Below are positions 33,382 to 40,334 of a stretch of 64,000 nt of DNA, piece by piece. Position numbers and translations under genes: made by a program. Positions within the stretch are counted from its first letter, which is position 1. Every line of letters starts with the position of its first letter. A model generated the notes under the pieces. That model searched no databases, was not told where the DNA came from, and was given only the letters and a program-made list of their open reading frames with translations. The DNA is taken from contig OZ257155.1 of the NCBI GenBank assembly GCA_965279355.1, positions 2,170,001 to 2,234,000 of the forward strand, written 5' to 3'. Source of the stretch: G965279355 sp965279355. Lineage in GTDB: Bacteria; Pseudomonadota; Alphaproteobacteria; CACIAM-22H2.

Positions 33382-35709
33382 CTACGCCGCCTTCTTCCCC
33401 TTCGCCGCCTGGATCGCCGCCCACACTTTGCCCGGTGTCGCCGGCATGTGCAGGTCCTTCACACCCAGCGGCGCCAGCGCATCGAGGATGGCGTTCATCA
33501 CGGCGGGCGGGCCGCCGATCGTGCCCGACTCACCGATGCCCTTCACGCCCAGCGGGTTGGTCTTGGCCGGGATCTCTTCCAGGCTCGATTCCATGTCGCA
33601 GAACAGGTCGGCGCGCGGCATGCCGTAATCCATGAAGCTGCCGGTCAGCATCTGCCCGCTTTCGCGGTCGTAGATCGCGTGTTCGACCAGCGCCTGGCCG
33701 ATGCCCTGCGCGACACCACCCTGCACCTGCCCCTCGATGATCATCGGGTTCAGCGCGCGGCCGACATCGTCGACGATGGTGTAGCGTTCCACCGTCACCG
33801 CACCGGTGTCGGGGTCGACCTCCACCTCGCACACATGCGAGCCGTTGGGATGGTTCGGCACCGTGGTGCCGTACGTGCCCTGCGCTTCCAGGCCGACACC
33901 AAGCTTGTCGGGCAGGCCCATCGGCGCGAAATACGCCTTGGCCACGTTGACCATTGCCATCTTCTTGTCGGTGCCGGCGATGCGATATTCGCCGTCGGCG
34001 AATTCGATATCGGCGGGGGCTGCTTCCATCAGCGCCGCCGCCATCTGCTTGCCCTTCTCGATGATCTTGTCGCAGGCATCCTTCAGCGCGTTGCCGCCGA
34101 CGAGGCTGCTGCGCGCGGCATAGGTGCCGCGGCCCACCGACACCTTGTCGGTGTCGCCCTGGACATAGCGGATGCTTTCATACGGCACGCCGAGCCATTC
34201 ATGCACCAGCTGCGCGAAAACGGTGGCGTGGCCCTGGCCGTGGCTGTGCGTGCCGGCGAGGATCGTGACGGACCCCGACGGATCAAAACGGACGTCCATG
34301 CGGTCGTTGAAGATGCCGCCCTGCTCGATATAGAAGGTGATGGAGCGGCCGCGCAGTTTGCCCTTCTTCTCGGTCGCCGCCTTGCGCGCGGCATAACCCT
34401 TCCAGTCGCCGGTCTCCAGGCACTTGTTCATGATGTGCTGGAAATCGCCGCTGTCGTAGGTCCAGAAGGTCGGCGTGGTGTAGGGCAGCTTGGCCGAAGG
34501 GATCAGGTTCTTGCGGCGGATCTCGACGGGGTCGATTTTCAGCTCGCGCGCCGCGTGATCGATCAGGCGTTCCATGAAATACGCGGCCTCGGGACGGCCC
34601 GCGCCGCGATAGGGGCCGATTTGCGAGGTGTTGGTGAACACGCCCTGCAAGGTCAGCAGCATGTTCTGGATGTCGTAGGCTTCGGGCATGAAGCGCTGCG
34701 AGAAGGCCGCGGGCGCCAAGAGGGCGCCGACGAAATACGCGCCGCACTGGAAGATGGTGTTGGCGCGCAGGCCCAGGATCTTGCCGTCGGCATCCAGCGC
34801 CAGCTCGCCGTAGTTCACCAGTTCGCGGCTGTGATGGTCGGTCAGCAGGGATTCGGCGCGCGTCGCCACCCACTTCACGGGGCGGTTCAGCTTCTTGGCG
34901 GCCCACAGGACCAGCGCGTCGTCGGGGAACGGCCCGCCCTTGAGGCCAAAGCCGCCGCCGACATCGGGCGACACAACGCGGATGCGGTTCTCCTCGACAT
35001 GGAAGATGTGCGACATCTCCATGCGCACGCCGTGCGGATGCTGCGAGGATGTATAGAGCGTGTACTGCTCGTCGGCGGCGTCGTACTGGCCGATGGCGGT
35101 GCGCGGCTCCATCGAGTTCGGCGCCAGGCGGTTGTTCTCGATGCGCAGCTTGATGACGTGCTTCGCGGAAGCAAAGGCGGCGTCGGTCTTTTCCTTGTTG
35201 CCGAACATCAGGCGGAAGGCGGTGTTCTTCGAATCGTCCCAGACCTGCGGCGCGCCATCCTTGGCGGCATCCTCGATATTGGTGACCGACGGCAGCGGCT
35301 CGTAGTCGATCTCGATCATCTCCGCGGCATCGCGCGCCTGCATCACCGTTTCCGCGACCACGAAGGCGACGCGGTCGCCGACGAAGCGGACCTTCTCGTC
35401 GTTCAGCACCGGCTGGAAGGTGCGATAGCCTTTGGGTGCCCCGACGTCTTCGGGCATCAGATGCGCGGTGAAGGCGCCCAGATGGTCGGCCTTGCAGTCG
35501 GCGCCGGTCAGGACCAGCAGAACGCCCGGCGCCTTGCGCGCGGCATCGGCGTTCACCGACTTGATTTTCGCATGGGCATGCGGGGAGAGGACGGGCACGC
35601 CAAAGGCCATGTGGCCCAGAACGATATCGTCGACATAGCGCCCGGTGCCGGTCAGGAACCGCTGATCCTCAGAGCGCCGCACGGGCTGCCCGATGCCGAA
35701 TTTCGCCAT
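33382..35709 (-). CDS. xanthine dehydrogenase-family molybdopterin-binding subunit (CoxL/CutL-like), orphan 1
   Basis: 775 residues spanning the aldehyde oxidase/xanthine dehydrogenase large-subunit domains. Cofactor motifs: GGGFGLKGGPF, PYRGAGRPEA, GTHSHGQGHATVFAQ, and the terminal GVKGIGESGTIGGPP with the catalytic Glu. PYRGAGR in place of AYRCSFR shows it is not a Cu-Mo CO dehydrogenase; hydroxylation of a heterocycle or aldehyde is more likely. The FAD (CoxM) and [2Fe-2S] (CoxS) partners are absent here, so it must borrow them or use fused forms elsewhere. GGGAGAGAC precedes the ATG. Flanked by repeats on both sides. Confidence 0.88.
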   Translation of the reverse strand: MAKFGIGQPVRRSEDQRFLTGTGRYVDDIVLGHMAFGVPVLSPHAHAKIKSVNADAARKAPGVLLVLTGADCKADHLGAFTAHLMPEDVGAPKGYRTFQPVLNDEKVRFVGDRVAFVVAETVMQARDAAEMIEIDYEPLPSVTNIEDAAKDGAPQVWDDSKNTAFRLMFGNKEKTDAAFASAKHVIKLRIENNRLAPNSMEPRTAIGQYDAADEQYTLYTSSQHPHGVRMEMSHIFHVEENRIRVVSPDVGGGFGLKGGPFPDDALVLWAAKKLNRPVKWVATRAESLLTDHHSRELVNYGELALDADGKILGLRANTIFQCGAYFVGALLAPAAFSQRFMPEAYDIQNMLLTLQGVFTNTSQIGPYRGAGRPEAAYFMERLIDHAARELKIDPVEIRRKNLIPSAKLPYTTPTFWTYDSGDFQHIMNKCLETGDWKGYAARKAATEKKGKLRGRSITFYIEQGGIFNDRMDVRFDPSGSVTILAGTHSHGQGHATVFAQLVHEWLGVPYESIRYVQGDTDKVSVGRGTYAARSSLVGGNALKDACDKIIEKGKQMAAALMEAAPADIEFADGEYRIAGTDKKMAMVNVAKAYFAPMGLPDKLGVGLEAQGTYGTTVPNHPNGSHVCEVEVDPDTGAVTVERYTIVDDVGRALNPMIIEGQVQGGVAQGIGQALVEHAIYDRESGQMLTGSFMDYGMPRADLFCDMESSLEEIPAKTNPLGVKGIGESGTIGGPPAVMNAILDALAPLGVKDLHMPATPGKVWAAIQAAKGKKAA

Positions 35710-35851
35710 GTCTCTCCCCTTTACTACTGTCTTGGGTCTGCGTTGAAGGCGGGATGATAAGGGAGCAGGGCCGGGAGCGCCATACCGTGCGGGCCCACTC
35801 CCCGCCCCCTGTTACCCCGGATCCGAATGGCTCCCGCTCTCATCCCCCCAA

Positions 35852-35972
35852 CTGTCATCCCAGCGAAAGCTGGGACCCATGTAACGTGTCAGCACCGCAG
35901 CGCATTGGGACGTCCCTTAAGCTCTTCGGCGTGGGCGGGTTATATGGGTCCCAGCTTTCGCTGGGATGACAG
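35852..35972. repeat. long palindromic repeat, family A, copy 3
   Basis: Perfect 27-base arms at 35852-35878 and 35946-35972. The 67-base loop contains CCGCAGCGCATTGGGACGTC followed by CCTTAAGCTCTTCGGCG, alignable with copy 1. Confidence 0.88.
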
Positions 35973-36009
35973 ATTTTTTTGAGGGGCGGCGCGGTGCTTT
36001 GGGGCCTCA

Positions 36010-36034
36010 GGAACGTCGGGGTCGGCCCGCCGTT
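36010..36034 (+). promoter_or_regulatory. candidate EcfG (general stress sigma) promoter
   Basis: GGAAC (36010-36014), 16-base spacer, CGTT (36031-36034): an exact consensus match. The expected transcription start is near 36041, giving a leader of about 29 bases before the ATG at 36070, which has GGGAG 8-9 bases upstream. Confidence 0.62.
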
Positions 36035-36069
36035 GACTCCCCGACACACTAATCTACGGGAGCACACCC

Positions 36070-36450
36070 ATGCCTCAGTTCACCACACGTCTGGCGGTGA
36101 TCGCCGCGATCGGCCTGATCGCCGCGGCACCGGCCTTTGCGCAGAGTTCCGGCGGCGCGTCGGGCGGTGCCAGTGACGGCATCACCGCGACACCGCCCTC
36201 GACCGGCGCGCCGAGCGGTGGTCAGACGCCGGGCAGCATCACCTCCTCGCCGTCGGCCCCAGTCGGAACGCCGAATGCGCAGGCGCCGGGCTCGGTCACC
36301 GCGCCCGCGCCGTCGCTGGCGCCGCCGCCATCCTCGACGGCACCCGGCGTCACCTCACCGAACAACCCGGCCTTCAACAGCGGCGCGCAGCCGCCCGCCT
36401 CCATTCAGGGCGGCTCGCCCGGCTCGGCGACGGTGCCGTCCGGTCAGTAA
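36070..36450 (+). CDS. small secreted Pro/Ser/Gly-rich protein
   Basis: 126 residues: signal peptide (MPQFTTRLAVIAAIGLIAAA, cleavage after AFAQ) and a mature part composed almost wholly of Gly, Ser, Pro, Ala and Thr, with no cysteine. It is probably an extended periplasmic or surface polypeptide. No domain can be named. It has an EcfG-type promoter upstream and a strong bidirectional terminator 18 bases after the stop, so it forms its own transcription unit. Confidence 0.7.
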   Translation: MPQFTTRLAVIAAIGLIAAAPAFAQSSGGASGGASDGITATPPSTGAPSGGQTPGSITSSPSAPVGTPNAQAPGSVTAPAPSLAPPPSSTAPGVTSPNNPAFNSGAQPPASIQGGSPGSATVPSGQ

Positions 36451-36467
36451 GCGGTCGGAAACAGAAA

Positions 36468-36500
36468 GGGCGCCCCGGCAAAACCGGCGGCGCCCTTTTT
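36468..36500. terminator. intrinsic terminator (bidirectional)
   Basis: GGGCGCC (36468-36474) pairs with GGCGCCC (36489-36495); inside, CCGG (36475-36478) pairs with CCGG (36484-36487) around CAAAA. T5 follows on the plus strand, and an A-run on the left serves the minus-strand small gene ending at 36512. Confidence 0.85.
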
Positions 36501-36511
36501 CTTTTGCGCGC

Positions 36512-36616
36512 TCAGGCGCGGCGATTGCGGCGGATCTTCGCGGGTATCGCGGTGCGTTTCAGCGCCACGCAGATCGTGAACACCACCACCGCGGTGAGAG
36601 CCAGAAAAAATTCCAT
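36512..36616 (-). CDS. 34-residue single-pass membrane protein
   Basis: ATG at 36616 with GGAGGGGACATA directly upstream encodes MEFFLALTAVVVFTICVAL, one hydrophobic helix, followed by a basic tail (KRTAIPAKIRRNRRA) ending with TGA at 36512. The tail obeys the positive-inside rule for an inner-membrane microprotein with the N-terminus outside. Function unknown. The shared terminator at 36468-36500 and an EcfG-like promoter at 36658-36683 define a complete transcription unit, which supports it being real despite its size. Confidence 0.6.
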   Translation of the reverse strand: MEFFLALTAVVVFTICVALKRTAIPAKIRRNRRA

Positions 36617-36657
36617 TATGTCCCCTCCAGAGAGAGCGCGTAGTCCTACGCACCCTC

Positions 36658-36683
36658 AACCCCGCCCCGGCGCAATTGGTTCC
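36658..36683 (-). promoter_or_regulatory. candidate EcfG-type promoter for the 34-residue protein
   Basis: On the minus strand GGAAC (36683-36679), 17-base spacer, GGTT (36661-36658). The -10 differs from CGTT in its first base. The predicted start near 36651 gives a leader of about 35 bases to the ATG at 36616. Confidence 0.5.
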
Positions 36684-36734
36684 AGAACGCGTCGTCTCTG
36701 TGACGAAACTGCGGCGGAAATAAAAGAGAGACGA

Positions 36735-36759
36735 GGAACATTTCACCGTCACGGCGGTT
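36735..36759 (+). promoter_or_regulatory. candidate EcfG-type promoter for an intergenic RNA
   Basis: GGAAC (36735-36739), 16-base spacer, GGTT (36756-36759). Correct spacing with one -10 mismatch. No coding frame of plausible size follows before the terminator at 36831, so the transcript would be non-coding. Confidence 0.5.
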
Positions 36760-36765
36760 ATGTTC

Positions 36766-36870
36766 AGCGACTGTCGAGTGTGTAGGGCCTGATGCTGCAG
36801 AGGCGTTGGGTTTGAAAATTCAACCGTCCGGGGCGGAGACCGCGAAAGCGATCTCCGCCCAGTTTTTTTC
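36766..36870 (+). ncRNA. candidate small RNA, about 105 nt
   Basis: Predicted from an EcfG-like promoter ending at 36759 and an intrinsic terminator at 36831-36869. The body contains a second hairpin (GGTTTGAA / TTCAACC, about 36810-36825). The only short frames inside are under 12 codons and lack ribosome-binding sites. It resembles no RNA family I recognise. The promoter and terminator are seen; the RNA itself is inferred. Confidence 0.45.
36831..36869 (+). terminator. very strong intrinsic terminator
   Basis: GGGCGGAGA (36831-36839) pairs with TCTCCGCCC (36852-36860). CGC and GCG close a GAAA tetraloop (36844-36847), with a single C-A mismatch between the helices. AG then T7 (36863-36869) follows. 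Confidence 0.88.
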
Positions 36871-37113
36871 CGCCTCCACTTTCGCGAGGCGACGATCTCC
36901 CTTTCGTCCGTCGTTACCGCGTTCGCTTCACCGTTCGTTAAACGCGTCCTGTTTAAAACGGAGGGACGCGGTGATCGACACCGCGCGTGATGCGCGACCC
37001 AGGCAAGTCGGGGGGCCGTGCGACGAGCAGAGCGTGCGTAGCCGGTCAGCGCCGGAAGCAGCGGCATGTGAGTGCCGCGGTTTCCTTCGCAACCAGCACC
37101 AACGGACGACGCC
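36871..37113. other. spacer before the ABC membrane-domain gene
   Basis: No gene is seen. A 7-bp dyad, CGCGTCC (36943-36949) and GGACGCG (36964-36970), flanks the AT-rich TGTTTAAAACG and could be an operator or part of a promoter. Its role is unknown. Confidence 0.3.
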
Positions 37114-38196
37114 ATGGCGAACACCGCCCCCTCTGCAGTCCGCGTCTACAAGCGGGCCCTCAACGAAGCCCGCCCTTTCTGGCCGCATCTGGGCGCGCTG
37201 CTCCTCATCGGGCTGCTGTTCACGCCGATGTCGCTGCTCAATCCGCTGCCGCTGAAGATTATCGTCGACTGCGTGCTGGGACAGCAGCCGCTGCCATGGT
37301 CATTCTTCCCCGGGCACAGCGCGTTCACCGTCGCCATCACCGTGGTGATCGTCCTCGCCATTCTGAATCTCGCGCTGCGTCTGGGCGAATGGCTGTGCCG
37401 CGAATGGGTCGGCGAGCGCATGGCCGCCGCCTTCCGCATCCGCCTCTTCGAGCGCACGCTGCAATCGACGCCGCCGGGTCAGGATGCCTGCCGCATCCAG
37501 GATGTCGCCTATCGCATCGCCAACGATGCCGGCGCCCTGCCCGGCACCGCGCTGCATGGCATCATTCCGGTGATCGTGGCGCTGGTCGCGGTCTGCGGCA
37601 CCTTGTGGGTGACGATGATGATCAGCCCGACCCTGGCCGCGATCGCGCTCGCCACCACGGTTCCGGCGATCATGCTGGTCCATCTGCAGCAGAAGCATAT
37701 CCGCCGCCGCTGGCACAGCGCCCGCGAGGAGGAGAGCCGCACGCAGAGCATCATGCAGGAGGTGTTCAGCGATCTCCGCCGGCGTGGCGCCACCGGCGAG
37801 CGCCACGACGAACTCCATCGCTACAGCGGCGCCTGCACCAGCACGGTGCGCGCACGCCTGCGCGCCATACGCCGGCAAGGCCTGCTCGGCACCGCGCTCA
37901 GCCTGTCGACTGCGTTCGGCTCGGTGACCATTCTCTGGATCGGCGTCACGCAGGTTCAGACCGGCCTGCTCACCGTCGGCGATCTCGTCATCATCATCGC
38001 CTATGTCGCGCAGCTCTACGAACCGCTGCAGCAGATTGGAACCCACATCGCCAGCCAGCAGCAGGTCATCGCCAGCGCCGAGCGCGCCTTCGACATCCTC
38101 GACCGGCCGATCCTGCAGCCACAGGCGGAGACACGTCTCGACGGCGTCCGCCTCACGGATCGCACCCGCAAGCCGGCCCTGCGCGTCGCCGCGTAA
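37114..38196 (+). CDS. ABC exporter transmembrane domain lacking an ATPase domain
   Basis: 360 residues corresponding to a complete type I ABC exporter membrane domain: six helices (LGALLLIGLLFTPMSLL; FTVAITVVIVLAILNLAL; two around residues 150-200; LSTAFGSVTILWIGVTQV; VGDLVIIIAYVAQLYEPL) and the coupling-helix region. The chain ends at about the point where the nucleotide-binding domain would begin (FDILDRP...). No Walker or signature motif exists in it or in a neighbour. It may pair with an ATPase elsewhere, or be a remnant, though the frame is intact. The ATG at 37114 is preferred. Confidence 0.75.
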   Translation: MANTAPSAVRVYKRALNEARPFWPHLGALLLIGLLFTPMSLLNPLPLKIIVDCVLGQQPLPWSFFPGHSAFTVAITVVIVLAILNLALRLGEWLCREWVGERMAAAFRIRLFERTLQSTPPGQDACRIQDVAYRIANDAGALPGTALHGIIPVIVALVAVCGTLWVTMMISPTLAAIALATTVPAIMLVHLQQKHIRRRWHSAREEESRTQSIMQEVFSDLRRRGATGERHDELHRYSGACTSTVRARLRAIRRQGLLGTALSLSTAFGSVTILWIGVTQVQTGLLTVGDLVIIIAYVAQLYEPLQQIGTHIASQQQVIASAERAFDILDRPILQPQAETRLDGVRLTDRTRKPALRVAA

Positions 38197-38200
38197 TCTA

Positions 38201-38285
38201 TTTCTTACCCCTCCCCCCTTGCGGGGGAGGTTGGGGTGGGGGGCATCCCTCCCTACCCTCCCCAGCAAGGGGGGAGAGAAAGAGA
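38201..38285. repeat. short palindromic repeat (CCCCTCC family)
   Basis: CCCCTCCCCCCTTGCGGGGGAGG gives one hairpin, and CCCTCCCCAGCAAGGGGGG another, with TTGGGGTGGGGGGCATCCCTCC between. It is a divergent relative of the CCCCTCACCC repeats and lies downstream of the ABC gene. Confidence 0.6.
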
Positions 38286-38475
38286 CATCGCCTCTCAAAA
38301 TTTTTGATCGGGAAACGGATGCCCGGCAAAATTTGCCGCGATGCGCTTTGCGCCACGCGGTACGGCGCCGCGCACGCGCCGGACTCCGCAGAAAGTCTCG
38401 CTTTCCGAACGCCGCGCCGCTGGCATAGCCCATGCAGTTTCCCGGGGACATCACTCCAAGGAGCCCGCCGGCGCC

Positions 38476-38928
38476 ATGTCCCTGCGCAGCGAAACCATTC
38501 TACTGCTTGAGCCCCGCGTCACCCCGGTCAGCCCCTGCGCCAGGGCGCTCGCGGCGCTGGGATACGATCGCGTCTATTACGCCGATTTCTCCTGCCTCGA
38601 TCGCGTGTCGCGACTGGATGAAGTAATCGACGCCGTGGTCGCGGTGTGGACCGATTACGACATCGCGCCGCGCACCGTCCAACGCACCGTCACCAAGGCG
38701 ATGCAGCTGCCGCATGCGCGTGGCGCCATGATCGTCTCCCCGTTCAGCACAGGAGAAAACGCCGATCTCTTCCGCGCGTCGGGCGCGCGGGGATGGGTGC
38801 GTTATCCCTTCACCAAGGAACAGTTCGACCAGCGGCTGCAGCATCTGCTGGTGGATCGCCGGCGCCTGCGCCAGCCGATCGTCATCGAACGCCGCCGCGC
38901 CCCGCTGATGGAAGCGGTTCCCGCCTAG
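38476..38928 (+). CDS. degenerate response-regulator receiver-like protein
   Basis: 150 residues whose pattern follows a CheY-like fold: ILLLEPRVTPV where VLLVDDD is expected, a third strand VDAVVAVWTDYD, then GAMIVSPFS, and GARGWVRYPFTKEQFDQRLQHLL matching the end of receivers, but with Tyr in place of the conserved KPF lysine. The acidic pair is also lost, so it probably cannot be phosphorylated normally and may act as a phosphorylation-independent adaptor. AAGGAG lies 13 bases before the ATG. No output domain. The family call is moderate. Confidence 0.55.
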   Translation: MSLRSETILLLEPRVTPVSPCARALAALGYDRVYYADFSCLDRVSRLDEVIDAVVAVWTDYDIAPRTVQRTVTKAMQLPHARGAMIVSPFSTGENADLFRASGARGWVRYPFTKEQFDQRLQHLLVDRRRLRQPIVIERRRAPLMEAVPA

Positions 38929-38935
38929 ATCCTCG

Positions 38936-40132
38936 TCAATACTGCCCCTGCGGCTGCAACCCCAGGACCATCTGTCCATACATCGTCCCCACCACGTCCC
39001 AGTTCATACTGATGTGGCGGCCGACCGCGTTGGCATCGCGCCACGCGCGCTGGATGGGATTTGTCAGGTTGAGGCCGAGGCCGCCGGTGGACGCATTGAG
39101 CGCTTCGGTGGCCCTGACCGCCAGCGAGACCGCAAACGCCTGACCGCGCCGGCTGGTGATCCGGTCTTCCACCGTGATCGCCTCGCCAGCCACGGCGCTG
39201 GCCGCGCGGAGACGAAGATCGCGCAGCAGGATCTCGCGCGCGGCATCGGCGGACGCCGCCGCATCCGCCACCCGCAACTGGACCGTCGCGAACTCGGCCA
39301 TCTTGTTGCTGCCGCCGGCGACGGCGCCGCGCGTCACGCGCGTGCTGGTCATGGCGAGATATTCATCGACGCCGCCCAGGGCAGCCCCCACCGCTGTCGC
39401 GGCAAGGCAGGAGGGAATGTTGCACAGCATCGGGATGGCGAAGGTCCGGTTATGCGCATAGAGCGCCGCACCCGGCGACTTGCCCGATGTCGTCTGCTGG
39501 AAGGTCAGCGCGCGATGCGCCGGCACGACGACATCCTTGAGGACCAGCGTCTTGCTGCCGGTCCCGGCGAGGCCGATCACCTGCCACGTATCGTCGATCG
39601 TGTAATCGCCGGCCGGGACCAGCAGGAAAGCCGGCTGCAGCGGGCCGCCCTCGGCCTGCGGCGGCAGCAAAGCGGCGCAGAACGCCCAGTGCGCGTTGTC
39701 GCACCCGCTGGCAAAACTCCACCGGCCGCTGATCCTGTATCCGCCGTCCACCGGTTCGGCCTTGGCCGCCGGCGCATAGGAACCGCAAAGCAGGGCATCC
39801 GGGTTCGCGCCCCACACATCGCGCTGCGCCTGTTCGGGAAAACCGGCCAGCAGCCACTGATGCGCGGCGAAGAGGCCGCACACCCAGGCGGTTGAGGGAC
39901 AGGCCCGCGCGATCTCGATGATCGCATCGACCAGATGATCGAAGGTCTGTTCGGTGCCGCCAAAGGCCCGCGGCTTTACGGTGTCGAACAGACCTGTCTT
40001 GCGCAGGGCGTCGACATTCACCGCCGGAACCGAACAGGCCTGCTCCGTCGCCAGCGCCCGCGCCTTGAGCTCCGGGATCAGGGTGCGGATAGAAGCTGCA
40101 ATATCCGGAGCGCGTGCGGCTTGAACAGTCAT
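38936..40132 (-). CDS. acyl-CoA dehydrogenase-fold flavin monooxygenase (group D, HsaA/HpaB-C2-like)
   Basis: 398 residues. The N-terminal helical domain and CPSTAWVCGLFAAHQWLLAGFP (about 78-99) are characteristic of two-component flavin monooxygenases such as HsaA and the C2 form of 4-hydroxyphenylacetate hydroxylase. GLAGTGSKTLVLKDVVVPAHR matches the mid-domain. It would use reduced flavin from a separate reductase, not found nearby, to hydroxylate a phenol or organosulfur compound. GGGGGGAATGG precedes the ATG. It stands alone and converges with the receiver-like gene. Confidence 0.8.
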   Translation of the reverse strand: MTVQAARAPDIAASIRTLIPELKARALATEQACSVPAVNVDALRKTGLFDTVKPRAFGGTEQTFDHLVDAIIEIARACPSTAWVCGLFAAHQWLLAGFPEQAQRDVWGANPDALLCGSYAPAAKAEPVDGGYRISGRWSFASGCDNAHWAFCAALLPPQAEGGPLQPAFLLVPAGDYTIDDTWQVIGLAGTGSKTLVLKDVVVPAHRALTFQQTTSGKSPGAALYAHNRTFAIPMLCNIPSCLAATAVGAALGGVDEYLAMTSTRVTRGAVAGGSNKMAEFATVQLRVADAAASADAAREILLRDLRLRAASAVAGEAITVEDRITSRRGQAFAVSLAVRATEALNASTGGLGLNLTNPIQRAWRDANAVGRHISMNWDVVGTMYGQMVLGLQPQGQY

Positions 40133-40334
40133 CCATTCCCCCCATGCGATTGTCTTGTCCAGTGACTAACCCGGATCGGCGCGGGAGGCCAGACCTCTGT
40201 CCGCTCGCTTCGCGAGGGGAAGGGAAAAGAATGAAGAGAGAGTGAGAGTAGAAGGAGTAAAATAGTACGCAACTTTCTCCACGCTTCTCCGTTTGCATCA
40301 CTTCGCTACTCTTGCGCCCTTTGAGGGTCCCGTC

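Larger units (their letters stand above)
35710..36069. other. 360-bp divergent spacer with a repeat and an EcfG promoter
   Basis: The region between the molybdenum hydroxylase subunit and the small secreted protein holds palindromic repeat family A copy 3 (35852-35972) and an EcfG-type promoter (36010-36034). The first 140 bases show no gene; AT-richer TACTACTGTCTTGGG near the start could carry the promoter for the minus-strand gene but is not convincing. Confidence 0.6.

Noticed and set aside
33382..35709. Carbon monoxide dehydrogenase large subunit
   Set aside because: The active-site loop reads PYRGAGR and not AYRCSFR, and no CoxM or CoxS gene is adjacent.
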